Below, piece by piece: positions 41,806-49,623 of a DNA stretch of 64,000 nucleotides. Every line of letters begins with the position of its first letter. Position 1 is the first letter of the stretch. This DNA is from Amorphoplanes digitatis (GTDB taxonomy: Bacteria; Actinomycetota; Actinomycetes; Mycobacteriales; Micromonosporaceae). The notes below the pieces were generated by a model. That model saw only the letters and a program-made list of their open reading frames with translations, ran no database searches and had not been told where the DNA came from. Position numbers and translations under genes: made by a program. The stretch is taken from positions 6,442,501 through 6,506,500 of the forward strand of contig NZ_JACHNH010000001.1 of assembly GCF_014205335.1 (NCBI RefSeq). The letters run 5' to 3'.

Positions 41806-44589
41806 ATGATGCCGGCAGCCGACGTCATCTCACCAACCCGGCATCGCAGGAAGCCCACATTGCCGCGCTGGTGGCTGTGGTTGCCGCGGTGGTGCCGCCG
41901 GACGGTGACGGCTCTGGTGGCGGTGGCGCTGGCGCTGGGGATCGCCGCATCCGGCTACGTCGCAAGCATGGACCTGCCACCGGAACCGGCGCCGCCGCAG
42001 GCATCGGTGCTCTACTATCGCGACGGCCGGACGGTGCTCGCCCGGGTCGGACTCACCGACCGCACCGACGTCACCCTTGCCAAGGTGCCCGAACAGGTCC
42101 GGCAGGCCTTCCTGGCGGCGGAGGACCGGGGCTTCTACGACCACTCCGGCATTTCGGTGCGGGGTCTGCTGCGCGCGTTGTGGTCCAACGTTGTCCGTGA
42201 CAGTGGTGAGGGCGCATCCACCATCACCCAGCAGTACGTCCGCAACGCCTACCTCACACAGGATCGCACGATCAGCCGCAAGACCAAGGAGGCGGCGCTC
42301 GCGCTGAAAGTCGAGCACCGTTACAGCAAGGACGAAATTCTCGAACGGTACCTCAACACCATCTATTTCGGCCGGGGTGCCTACGGCATCGAGGCGGCGG
42401 CGCGTGCGTTCTTCGGTACGTCGGTCGGTCGGTTGAACGCTGCACAGGGCGCTGTGCTCGCCGCGATGGTCAAGGACCCGACCCGAGGCGACCCGGCGGT
42501 GGATTCCGGCTGGGCGAAGGACCGCTGGACGTGGATCCTGCGGGCGATGAGCGAGCAGGGCTGGCTCCCCGACGGAGCCGCCGAGCAGACGCCGTACCCG
42601 CGGGTGGCCGCGGAGAGCGTCACCAGGAGCACCATCAGCGGTCCGGCCGGTTTGATCACCGACCGGGTCGAGGACGAGCTCGTCGAGGCGGGAATCAGCC
42701 GCCAGCAGCTGCGTATCGGCGGCTTGCACATCACGACCACCATCGACGCCACCGCGCAGCAGGCCGCCACGATCAGCATCAGCGCGGCGCTCAAAAGCCA
42801 GCCGAAGGAACTGCGGACCGCGTTGGTGGCCATCGACCCGGCCGACGGCGGGGTGCGCGCCTACTACGGCGGTGATCGCGGACGCGGCTACTTCGACGAC
42901 GCGATCGCCGCGCGCCCGCCTGCCTCGACCTTCAAGCCGTTGGTTCTCGCGGCCGCCGAGGAACACGACATCAGTTTCCTGTCGCTCTACAACGGCACCT
43001 CGCCGCGCCAGTTCCAGGATCGTGACGGTGCACCCCTGTACAACAAGGACAACCTGCAGTGCCCGGTCTGCCCGCTCGACACCGCGATGGTGCATTCGCT
43101 GAACACACCCTTCTACGCGCTGACCGAGCAGATCGGCCCGGCCACCGTGCGCGATCTTGCCCACCGTCTCGGCGTACCGGAAAAGTACGGCAAGCAGCGG
43201 ACGTTGGTTGACATCAAGGGCGAGCCGAAGCCTGGCCTCACCCGGGCCGACATCGCACTGGGTCGCTACCCGGTCGCCCCGTCGGACATGGCGACCGTCT
43301 ACGCCACCCTGGCCGGCGGCGGGCGCCGCACCGTGCGCCATTTCGTCCAGTCGGTCACCACAGCCACCGGCGCTGTCCTGCACAAATCGGCAAAGTCTTC
43401 CGAGCGGGTCATGTCGAGTGGCGTGGCGGCAGACGTTCAGTCCGTTCTGACGAAGGTCGTGGAGCGCGACGGTGCGATCCCCGGCCTGCAAGCGGCCGCG
43501 AAGACCGGCTCGCAGCAGTGGTCCGACACCAACGACTCATCCGACGCCTGGACCGCCGGATGGACACCGGGACTGGCCGCGGTGACCTGGGTCGGCAGGG
43601 AGAAGCCCGGACCCATCCGCACCAAGGACGGCAAGTCGATCAACGGTGACGGCATGCCGTACCAGATCTGGCGCAAGTTCCTGACCAGCGCGCTGCAAGG
43701 CCGGCCCGCGGGTGCGATGACAGCGGCGGCGATGGTGGGAAAGCGCAACGGCGACGACCTGAAGACGCTCGGTCCCGACATCAAGACCGCCCTGGTCAAG
43801 GAGCGTGGGGTCGTCTACCCGGGACCGCAGAAGGGCGACAAGGTCGACAAGAGCCTGGCGAGTGGCTCCTGGAATCAGCGGGTCGACCGGCTAAGGAACG
43901 CCCTCGACAAGTACGCGGGCGAGGTCCCGGACTTCGCGGTCTCCGTCGTCGACCGCAAGACCGGACGCAGGTACGACTACCACGGCGACCAGCGCTTCGA
44001 GGCCGCCAGCGTCATCAAGGTCGAGCTGCTGGCGGCCTTACTGCTGCGAGCGCAGGACAAGAACCGCAAACTCACCAAGGCCGAGAAGTCCCGGGCGGCC
44101 AAGATGATCCGAGCCAGCGACAACGAGACAGCGAAGCAGATCTACAACGCGGTCGGCGGCGCCGCGAAATTCCGGAAAGCCCTGCACCGGCTCGGCATTG
44201 ACGACACGGAACCCTCGCCGTCATCCGGCCTGAGCAAGACCACGGCAAACGACCAGGTCCGGATGATCGACGCGCTCACCGCTCCCGACAGCCCGCTTAA
44301 CAAGGGCTCGCGGGACTACATCCTCGGGCTCATGTCATCGGTCAACGCGGACCAGACGTGGGGCATCAGCGCGGCGGCGTTCGACGGCGAGCGGACGTCA
44401 CTCAAGAACGGCTGGCTGGCCCGGTCGACCGAGCAGAACCGTTGGATCATCAACAGCACCGGCCGGATCTCCGGCGAGAAGACGGACGTGGCCATCTCCG
44501 TGCTCTCGCACGGGCACTCCAGTCAGCAGGGCGGCATCGAGGTCGCCGAGAACATCGCCGCCCTGACGCGCAGCTACCTGGGCTGGTGA
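41806..44589 (+). CDS. bifunctional penicillin-binding protein with extra C-terminal beta-lactamase-like domain
   Basis: A ~927-residue cell-wall synthase. After a membrane anchor (about residues 33-53) comes a GT51 transglycosylase (AAEDRGFYDHSGISVRGLLR; GASTITQQYVRN; EILERYLNTIYFGRGAYGIE), then a transpeptidase with STFK (~375), SLN (~432) and KTG (~567). A third domain follows, about 690-927, with beta-lactamase-like motifs SVIK (~736), SDN (~772) and KNG (~868) in place of KTG. Class A enzymes have glutamate in the omega loop; TEPSPSSG may supply it, but the usual asparagine is missing. GAAGGGA precedes the start. The third domain could hydrolyse, sense or trap beta-lactams. Insertion remnants lie directly upstream. 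Confidence 0.87.
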   Translation: MMPAADVISPTRHRRKPTLPRWWLWLPRWCRRTVTALVAVALALGIAASGYVASMDLPPEPAPPQASVLYYRDGRTVLARVGLTDRTDVTLAKVPEQVRQAFLAAEDRGFYDHSGISVRGLLRALWSNVVRDSGEGASTITQQYVRNAYLTQDRTISRKTKEAALALKVEHRYSKDEILERYLNTIYFGRGAYGIEAAARAFFGTSVGRLNAAQGAVLAAMVKDPTRGDPAVDSGWAKDRWTWILRAMSEQGWLPDGAAEQTPYPRVAAESVTRSTISGPAGLITDRVEDELVEAGISRQQLRIGGLHITTTIDATAQQAATISISAALKSQPKELRTALVAIDPADGGVRAYYGGDRGRGYFDDAIAARPPASTFKPLVLAAAEEHDISFLSLYNGTSPRQFQDRDGAPLYNKDNLQCPVCPLDTAMVHSLNTPFYALTEQIGPATVRDLAHRLGVPEKYGKQRTLVDIKGEPKPGLTRADIALGRYPVAPSDMATVYATLAGGGRRTVRHFVQSVTTATGAVLHKSAKSSERVMSSGVAADVQSVLTKVVERDGAIPGLQAAAKTGSQQWSDTNDSSDAWTAGWTPGLAAVTWVGREKPGPIRTKDGKSINGDGMPYQIWRKFLTSALQGRPAGAMTAAAMVGKRNGDDLKTLGPDIKTALVKERGVVYPGPQKGDKVDKSLASGSWNQRVDRLRNALDKYAGEVPDFAVSVVDRKTGRRYDYHGDQRFEAASVIKVELLAALLLRAQDKNRKLTKAEKSRAAKMIRASDNETAKQIYNAVGGAAKFRKALHRLGIDDTEPSPSSGLSKTTANDQVRMIDALTAPDSPLNKGSRDYILGLMSSVNADQTWGISAAAFDGERTSLKNGWLARSTEQNRWIINSTGRISGEKTDVAISVLSHGHSSQQGGIEVAENIAALTRSYLGW

Positions 44590-44594
44590 CGAGG

Positions 44595-44924
44595 ATGAAA
44601 CGCAGCCTGGCCAACCACTGCATCCGCATCGCCGTCGCCCTCGCCGCCACCGTGAAGAACCGCCTCAAACGCCAGCAATACTTCGACGGTGGTCGGATCT
44701 TCACGCAGGGCTGGGGCAACTTCCTCGGTACGCCGGGCAAGGGCCGGCTCTACGACTCCGACATCAACGGCGACAGCAAGGCCGACCTGCTCGTGCACGA
44801 GACCGACGGCGACATCTCGGTGCGCTACAACCAGGGCACCTACTTCGACGCCGGTCGGATCTTCACCCAGGGCTGGTCCAACTTCATGGGCAACACCGGC
44901 CAGGGCAAGCTCTACTTCGGCTGA
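44595..44924 (+). CDS. small FG-GAP/VCBS-repeat protein
   Basis: A 109-residue protein beginning 5 bp after the PBP stop, with GAGG upstream of its ATG. A short hydrophobic start (CIRIAVALAATV) could be a weak export signal. The body has two near-identical units, YFDGGRIFTQGWGNFLGTPG and YFDAGRIFTQGWSNFMGNTG, separated by the calcium-loop-like DINGDSKADLLVHETDGD, as in FG-GAP repeats. It looks like a small piece of a larger secreted repeat protein. Coupling to the PBP suggests a cell-wall location. Confidence 0.6.
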   Translation: MKRSLANHCIRIAVALAATVKNRLKRQQYFDGGRIFTQGWGNFLGTPGKGRLYDSDINGDSKADLLVHETDGDISVRYNQGTYFDAGRIFTQGWSNFMGNTGQGKLYFG

Positions 44925-44982
44925 GTCCCCGGTCACCGCAGGACCGCAGTCCGGCCCGCGGTGCTGTCGGCCGCGGGTGTGA

Positions 44983-45026
44983 GGGGCGTGCGTGGTGATC
45001 TCCGTTCGGATCACCGCGCACGCCCC
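44983..45026 (+). terminator. hairpin terminator after the PBP operon
   Basis: GGGGCGTGCGTGGTGATC (44983-45000) pairs with GATCACCGCGCACGCCCC (45009-45026), an 18-bp stem with one G-T pair and an 8-nt loop, 58 bp past the FG-GAP gene. Confidence 0.75.
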
Positions 45027-45166
45027 GCCCGCGTCGCAGTAGAGGCCGTCACCTAACCGGTAACCACGTTGGAAACGACGCTTTATCAGCAACCCCGGCC
45101 AGGACTAGGAAACACGAACGGTGCGGGCAGAAGTGGATCCTGCCGCGCACCGTCGGGACTCAGTCT

Positions 45167-45191
45167 GTGTCCGAGCCAAACACTCGGGATA
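45167..45191 (+). repeat. att-like direct repeat 3 (long form)
   Basis: GTGTCCGAGCCAAACACTCG followed by GGATA. It is a variant of the 31708 repeat, in the same orientation, 13.46 kb away. Together they bracket the first half of the island. Confidence 0.55.
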
Positions 45192-45272
45192 GCGCAGTGT
45201 TCGCCCTCCGCGCGCCACCGCCGTCGGGTCCGCACTGACTAGGCCTTCCTGAAAGATTGCGGAAGTGTCGAG

Positions 45273-46178
45273 CTACGGGCCGCCATCCGTGCGGCTGGCG
45301 AAGTCATGTCCACATGCGATGGCCAAGGCGTCGTCCGCCGAGCACTCCCGGTCGGGGCGAACCCCGCCGCCTTCCCAGTTCGTTCCGGTGCGCGTATCGA
45401 CCACCCGCGCCTCCGGCAACAGGCCCAGGACCGTCGGGGCGAGCCGGACCGGGGTCACGTGATCGGCCGCGCCGGGGGTGCGTTCGCCGACGACGGTCAC
45501 CCGGCGGCGCACGCGCAGGTGGTACGCCAGCGCCTCGCCCGACGAGAACGTCCCCGGCCCGACCAGTACGTGTACCGGCACGTCCGCGGGCACGGCGGTG
45601 CCTGCGGGCCGGGCCGGGGTCCACCACTGGCGGATCCGGTCCAGGTAGCGAACGTCGGACAGGTGCACCGGTTCGTCGCCGAGCAACCACCCGGCGATCG
45701 CCGCGACCGTAGCCGGGTCGCCACCGCCGTTCGCCCGTAGGTCGAGCACGATCCGAGACGCCGAACGCGCCAGCGCGAACGCCGCGTCCACATACGGCAG
45801 CGCAGCGGCAGCCGGCTCCAGGCCGTCGATCCTGACCACGCACGTGCCGTCGGGCAACCGCCGCACCCCACTGACCGCGCCCGCCCGGTGCCGGGCCGCG
45901 CTCAGGTCCTCGGCGGGCCAACCGGGACTGTCGACGTCGGCGGGCGACGTGCCGTCCGGATCGAAGATCAGCAACAGATGCCGTGAGTACGCCCACGCGA
46001 CCCGTTCGATCCCGGCACACGCGGCCGCAGTGACGGGATCGCGCCGACCGCTGAACCGAGCGGTCAGCACCGCGCACAACGCGTCGGCGCGCTCCCGGTC
46101 CGGCATCAGCCGCGGCAGCCAACCCACGAGCCGGTCGACCACGGAACCCACGGCCGCTCCGTCGGCGAGGTTATCCAC
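45273..46178 (-). CDS. S41-family (C-terminal processing) peptidase-like protein
   Basis: A 301-residue S41-type serine protease domain. The core is SRIVLDLRANGGGDPATVAA, the catalytic serine lies in VGPGTFSSGEALAYHLR, and the following strand VTVVGERTPGAADHVTPVRL is typical of tail-specific-protease and IRBP-like members. There is no signal peptide and no PDZ domain, so it may act in the cytoplasm or be a self-contained hydrolase. The lysine of the classical dyad is not evident, so activity is uncertain. Confidence 0.8.
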   Translation of the reverse strand: MDNLADGAAVGSVVDRLVGWLPRLMPDRERADALCAVLTARFSGRRDPVTAAACAGIERVAWAYSRHLLLIFDPDGTSPADVDSPGWPAEDLSAARHRAGAVSGVRRLPDGTCVVRIDGLEPAAAALPYVDAAFALARSASRIVLDLRANGGGDPATVAAIAGWLLGDEPVHLSDVRYLDRIRQWWTPARPAGTAVPADVPVHVLVGPGTFSSGEALAYHLRVRRRVTVVGERTPGAADHVTPVRLAPTVLGLLPEARVVDTRTGTNWEGGGVRPDRECSADDALAIACGHDFASRTDGGP

Positions 46179-46470
46179 TCGCTCAGGTTAGGCCGCCAGG
46201 GTGGCCCGGACCTTGCGCCGAGAGCGAACGGGCGGCCCGACCCGCTGCACAAGGACACCGCCCCGTGCCGATCCCTCCACAAGTCGTGAACCGGCTCGCA
46301 TCCGTTCGGACAGGGTCGGGAGGGGTGTGGTTGCCCCGGCACCAGCTGGCCTGAGCCCGCGGCCTCCGGGTCACATCCGACTGCAACCAATCGCATATAG
46401 TCATTCCGAGAAATATTGGTTACTGATTATGTGTTGCCGGCAGCAACCGCCTGAGTGGAGGAGGTCCTTG

Positions 46471-46770
46471 ATGGCGGCTGATCCGCTAGAAACAATGGCT
46501 GGCTCATGGACCGTATTCGACGAATCTCTTAGGTCTGGGGAAGGGATTAACGAAGGGGCTTTGAAGTCTCTCAAGGAGAGTCTTCGTGCGTGCGCGGAGG
46601 CGTGGGCCGAGTTCGATGCCATCCCGCGCCTCGGAGCGAACATTCTTGTTGATGTATTCGCCGCGACGGAAGCCAACGCAAATCTTTACCAGGGCGAGCT
46701 GGCCGACAAAGTTATGAGCGTGGCCTATGAACTCCACGATCTTATCGGCGAATGTGTCGCACTGCGCTGA
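46471..46770 (+). CDS. hypothetical protein, 99 residues
   Basis: A small acidic helical protein (LETMAGSWTVFDESLRSGEG; ALKSLKESLRACAEAWAEFD). A strong GGAGGAGG lies 7 nt before the ATG at 46471, so translation is well supported. The composition is less GC-rich than the flanks, like other island cargo. I do not recognise a family. It lies just upstream of a recombinase and could be an accessory or antitoxin-like protein, but nothing in the sequence proves this. Confidence 0.55.
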   Translation: MAADPLETMAGSWTVFDESLRSGEGINEGALKSLKESLRACAEAWAEFDAIPRLGANILVDVFAATEANANLYQGELADKVMSVAYELHDLIGECVALR

Positions 46771-46882
46771 TCACGTGCTTTGTGCTTTGCATGTGCTCAC
46801 TGGCTCTGCACCGACGACGCTCAGCTGAGCGGTTGGTCGGGCGAAGATGCGACTTCGAGATGGGGACCCGGCGACGTAGATA

Positions 46883-46930
46883 ATCATCAACAGTGCGTAG
46901 GTCACTCCTTGGGGTGACAGTCTTGATGAT
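46883..46930. repeat. nested inverted repeat upstream of recombinase A
   Basis: ATCATCAA (46883-46890) and TTGATGAT (46923-46930) are perfectly inverted, with an inner GTCAC/GTGAC pair. It lies about 70 bp before the recombinase start and may be part of its promoter or of the element's attachment region. Confidence 0.4.
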
Positions 46931-46997
46931 CTGGTGATGGTGCTGGCGGGACGGGGTATCGGGATGTCGATATCAGCTTCTCTGGTTGGTGACGTCG

Positions 46998-48470
46998 ATG
47001 TTCACACCGCTGATGACTGCTCTTGCCGCGCCACCTGACGATCTGTTCACGGTTTGGTGGGACCGTTCAGCGGGCCAGCCTCGTGTCCGTGGTCGGCGCG
47101 CTGGCCGGGCGGCCGGTGGGGTGCGGTTCGCGTTCTACGGGCGGATCTCCACCGACGGCTATCAGGATCCGGTGTCGTCACGCCAGTGGCAGTTCGACAT
47201 CGCGGAGCTCCTGACCAGCAGCCACGGGCGCATCGCCGCCGAGTTCTTCGACGTCGGCTACTCCCGCAGCCTTCCCTGGCATCAGCGGCCCGGCACTGCG
47301 GAGCTGCTCGCCGAGGTGGCGCGACCGGATCGACGGTTCGATGCCGTGGTGATCGGTGAGTACGAGCGGGCGTTCGCCGGCCGGCAAGCCCTGCAGATCA
47401 TCCCGTCTCTGCGCGCACACGGCGTCACGGTGTGGCTGCCGGAATTCGATGGGCCGGTCGATCTGGACGACCCGTCCCATCGTGCGCTGTTTATGCTGCT
47501 CGGGCACCAGTCCGAACGCGAGGTGCTACGGGCCCGCCGGCGGACCATCCGTGCAATGTGCACCCAGGCCCGCGAACAGGGCCGTCACCTCGGCGGCCGG
47601 CCACCTTACGGCTACCGGCTCGTAGACGCAGGTCCGCATCCGAACCGGATCCACGCCCGGTGGGGGCGGCGGCTGCATCGCCTGGACCCGGATCCAGTAA
47701 CAGCCCCGCACGTGCGGTGGATCTTCGCCCGCAGGCTGGCCGGCGACAGTGCCGCGGGTATCGCTCGGGCACTCAATGAGCGGAACGTGCCGTCACCGGC
47801 CGCTCATGATCCCGCACGGAACAGGCACCGGATCGGCACGGCGTGGACGTTACGGACCCTGGCAGAGATCCTCGCCAACCCGCGCTACACCGGCCGGCAG
47901 GTGTGGAACCGGCAGCGTACCGACCACAACGAGACGGTCGCTGGTGACAAGCGCACCAGTCTCGGCCCGACTCGGGCCTGGAACCCGCGCAGCGAATGGG
48001 TGATCTCGCAGCAGCCGGCGCAGCCGGCCCTGGTCGACGAGGCCGACTTCCTCGCGGTTCAACAGGTCACCGCAGTCCCGGCCCCGAAGGAGCGGGCCGT
48101 CCGCAGGTATCTGCTGACCGGGTTACTGGTCTGCGCGGTTTGCGGACGGCGCCTGGAAGCCCACTGGGTCCACGGCCGGGCCGGTTACCGTTGCCGCCAC
48201 GGCCGCGCCAGCGTCCGACCCGGCGACCATCGCGTGCGGAACGTGTACTGGGCCGAACGGCGGATCATCGACGCCATGCTCTACCGCCTGGGCTACTCCG
48301 GCGAGCTGCCAGTCCTGGCCGGCGCCGACGACCTACTCGCCCATCTTCGGGCCCAGGGCCAGGTCATCGTCTGCGGCCTGGACACCCTCAGCCTCGAACC
48401 GATCGACCTGGAAAGAACAGTAACCCCCACCACAGCCATCCCTCGATGGGATGACTCTGGTGGGGGTTAA
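46998..48470 (+). CDS. serine site-specific recombinase A
   Basis: A serine recombinase of about 490 residues that should integrate or excise the island. The resolvase domain starts RFAFYGRISTDGYQDPVSSR, with the catalytic serine in RIS; FDAVVIGEYERAFAGRQALQ and RRTIRAMCTQAREQGRHLGG are conserved. The recombinase domain (GYRLVDAGPHPNRIHARWGR; ILANPRYTGRQVWNRQRTDH) and a zinc ribbon (CAVCGRRLEAHWVHGRAGYR) follow. In-frame TTG, GTG and ATG lie at 46986, 46989 and 46998; I use the ATG. The stop lies in a hairpin next to an att-like site. Confidence 0.85.
   Translation: MFTPLMTALAAPPDDLFTVWWDRSAGQPRVRGRRAGRAAGGVRFAFYGRISTDGYQDPVSSRQWQFDIAELLTSSHGRIAAEFFDVGYSRSLPWHQRPGTAELLAEVARPDRRFDAVVIGEYERAFAGRQALQIIPSLRAHGVTVWLPEFDGPVDLDDPSHRALFMLLGHQSEREVLRARRRTIRAMCTQAREQGRHLGGRPPYGYRLVDAGPHPNRIHARWGRRLHRLDPDPVTAPHVRWIFARRLAGDSAAGIARALNERNVPSPAAHDPARNRHRIGTAWTLRTLAEILANPRYTGRQVWNRQRTDHNETVAGDKRTSLGPTRAWNPRSEWVISQQPAQPALVDEADFLAVQQVTAVPAPKERAVRRYLLTGLLVCAVCGRRLEAHWVHGRAGYRCRHGRASVRPGDHRVRNVYWAERRIIDAMLYRLGYSGELPVLAGADDLLAHLRAQGQVIVCGLDTLSLEPIDLERTVTPTTAIPRWDDSGGG
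48421..48469. repeat. conserved terminal hairpin of recombinase A
   Basis: TAACCCCCACCA (48421-48432) pairs with TGGTGGGGGTTA (48458-48469), with an inner ATCCC/GGGAT stem. It overlaps the last codons and stop of recombinase A. The same structure ends recombinase C at 58860-58908, just before the tRNA-Leu gene, so it belongs to the mobile element, as a terminator or attachment arm. Confidence 0.65.
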
Positions 48471-48471
48471 C

Positions 48472-48494
48472 GTGTTCGAGACTTGAACCCCCAC
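48472..48494 (+). repeat. tRNA-Leu 3'-end remnant (att site of recombinase A)
   Basis: GTGTTCGAG followed by ACTTGAACCCCCAC reproduces the T-arm and acceptor end of the tRNA-Leu gene at 58912-58996, minus a few bases. It sits directly behind recombinase A, as expected for an attachment site left by integration at that tRNA. Confidence 0.65.
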
Positions 48495-48664
48495 GATGAT
48501 ACTGCCGCTAACCTGGGAAAACGCTATCTGTCCGGGTATGGGACCGTCAACTGTGGAGCTTTGTGTAGTCCTCTGTGGCCGCAGCAATCATGTGGTGTTC
48601 CCGGCGGGAACACCGATGATCTTGGTTCACCGTTGGCGGCCCGGCACCGCAGGAGTTCGGTTAG

Positions 48665-48819
48665 CGACACGAGAGCACGTCGCTTTGTCCCATGCCGTGC
48701 CGCTGGCCGTGCTCTCCAAGACGATGCGGCACAAGAACGTGACCACCACGATCAACCTCTACGGCCACCTCACCCGCGAAGCCGCCGACGACGGTGTGAG
48801 CCACCTGCGCGGCCTCTGA
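48665..48819 (+). pseudogene. tyrosine integrase C-terminal stub
   Basis: The sequence reads SHAVPLAVLSKTMRHKNVTT then TINLYGHLTREAADDGVSHL, the end of a phage-type integrase with the RH...Y catalytic motif (tyrosine in INLYGHL). No catalytic domain start precedes it. It is the leftover of an element that used the tRNA-Pro remnant 130 bp downstream. Confidence 0.65.
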
Positions 48820-48910
48820 CGCCGCCGACGCCCAGGCAGCCTGACCGCCGTTGCAAGATTCGTGCACGGCTGCGACAGCCACGCGACAACATGGCTCCGA
48901 AACGATCGCA

Positions 48911-48938
48911 GGGGATATGCCTTCATCGGCATATCCCC
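48911..48938. terminator. 11-bp hairpin beside the tRNA-Pro remnant
   Basis: GGGGATATGCC (48911-48921) and GGCATATCCCC (48928-48938) form a perfect stem with a 6-nt loop. On the minus strand it lies just after the 3' end of the tRNA-Pro remnant, so it is probably the old tRNA terminator. Confidence 0.6.
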
Positions 48939-48950
48939 TGGTCAGATTAG

Positions 48951-48984
48951 TCGGGCTGACAGGATTTGAACCTGCGACCCCTTG
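48951..48984 (-). other. tRNA-Pro(GGG) 3' fragment, attachment-site remnant
   Basis: On the minus strand CAAGGGGTCGCAGGTTCAAA continues TCCTGTCAGCCCGA, matching the T-arm and acceptor 3' strand of actinobacterial tRNA-Pro. The anticodon and D arms are absent upstream, so this is only the 34-bp end copied at an att site. With the integrase stub and hairpin it marks an old element boundary. Confidence 0.6.
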
Positions 48985-49623
48985 TTACCGGCCGCGACGG
49001 CACACGGCTTGCCAGTGGTCGTCGCGGTTTGGCGTTGACCTGCACAAACGCCGTCACAGCGTGATCATCGTTTGCCGTCCGTTGTCAACGCTTCGAACGG
49101 GTTATCGAGGGGTAAACGGGGGCAGTCGAACCGGCCCATGCGGATACCGCCGTCACGGCGCGGTTGGGCGACAGGTTGACGCCCAACCGGGGCAATCGAG
49201 CGCCGCGCCGTCACGGTGCTTGGGCGGATGAACTCCTCATTCCGCCGCGGGTGTCACACTCAGTGAAACCGGGCCACCGCGGCTCGGGTCGCCTCAGCGT
49301 CATGTTGCGCCTGTTGTCGAAGCGCTGACACGTTGTTGGCAGTGAGGTCGGGAAAGCGACGCAGCTCCCGCCGGACCCCCTCCTCGAAGCCGAGCTCCCG
49401 ATCGTAGTTGTCATCTTCGCCGAGGTCCTAGTCGAAACCGGCCATCATATGCAGCGCACATTTACTGGGTGTAGCCCTGTTTGCGAATGTGGCGCAGCCC
49501 GTTGATTTCGGCGTGCCGGGAGAAGAGCCGGGACGCCCAGCCGCCGGGCGGCTCGGGTCACCGCGGTCTCCCGGCCGTTGAGGTAGCCCATGGTGCCCAG
49601 GTCGGCGCTGCTGGGTCGTCGGT
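48985..49623. other. no intact gene recognised
   Basis: Frames here are short or arginine-rich. A minus-strand stretch ending at 49462 gives FSRHAEINGLRHIRKQGYTQ, which looks protein-like but is frameshifted against the preceding frame, so it may be a gene fragment. The inverted GTTGGGCG/CGCCCAAC pair near 49164-49188 is the only clear structure. Confidence 0.4.

Noticed and set aside
41830..43491. Long minus-strand open frame (553 codons) opposite the PBP gene
   Set aside because: Antisense shadow of the GT51 and transpeptidase domains; no recognisable motif.
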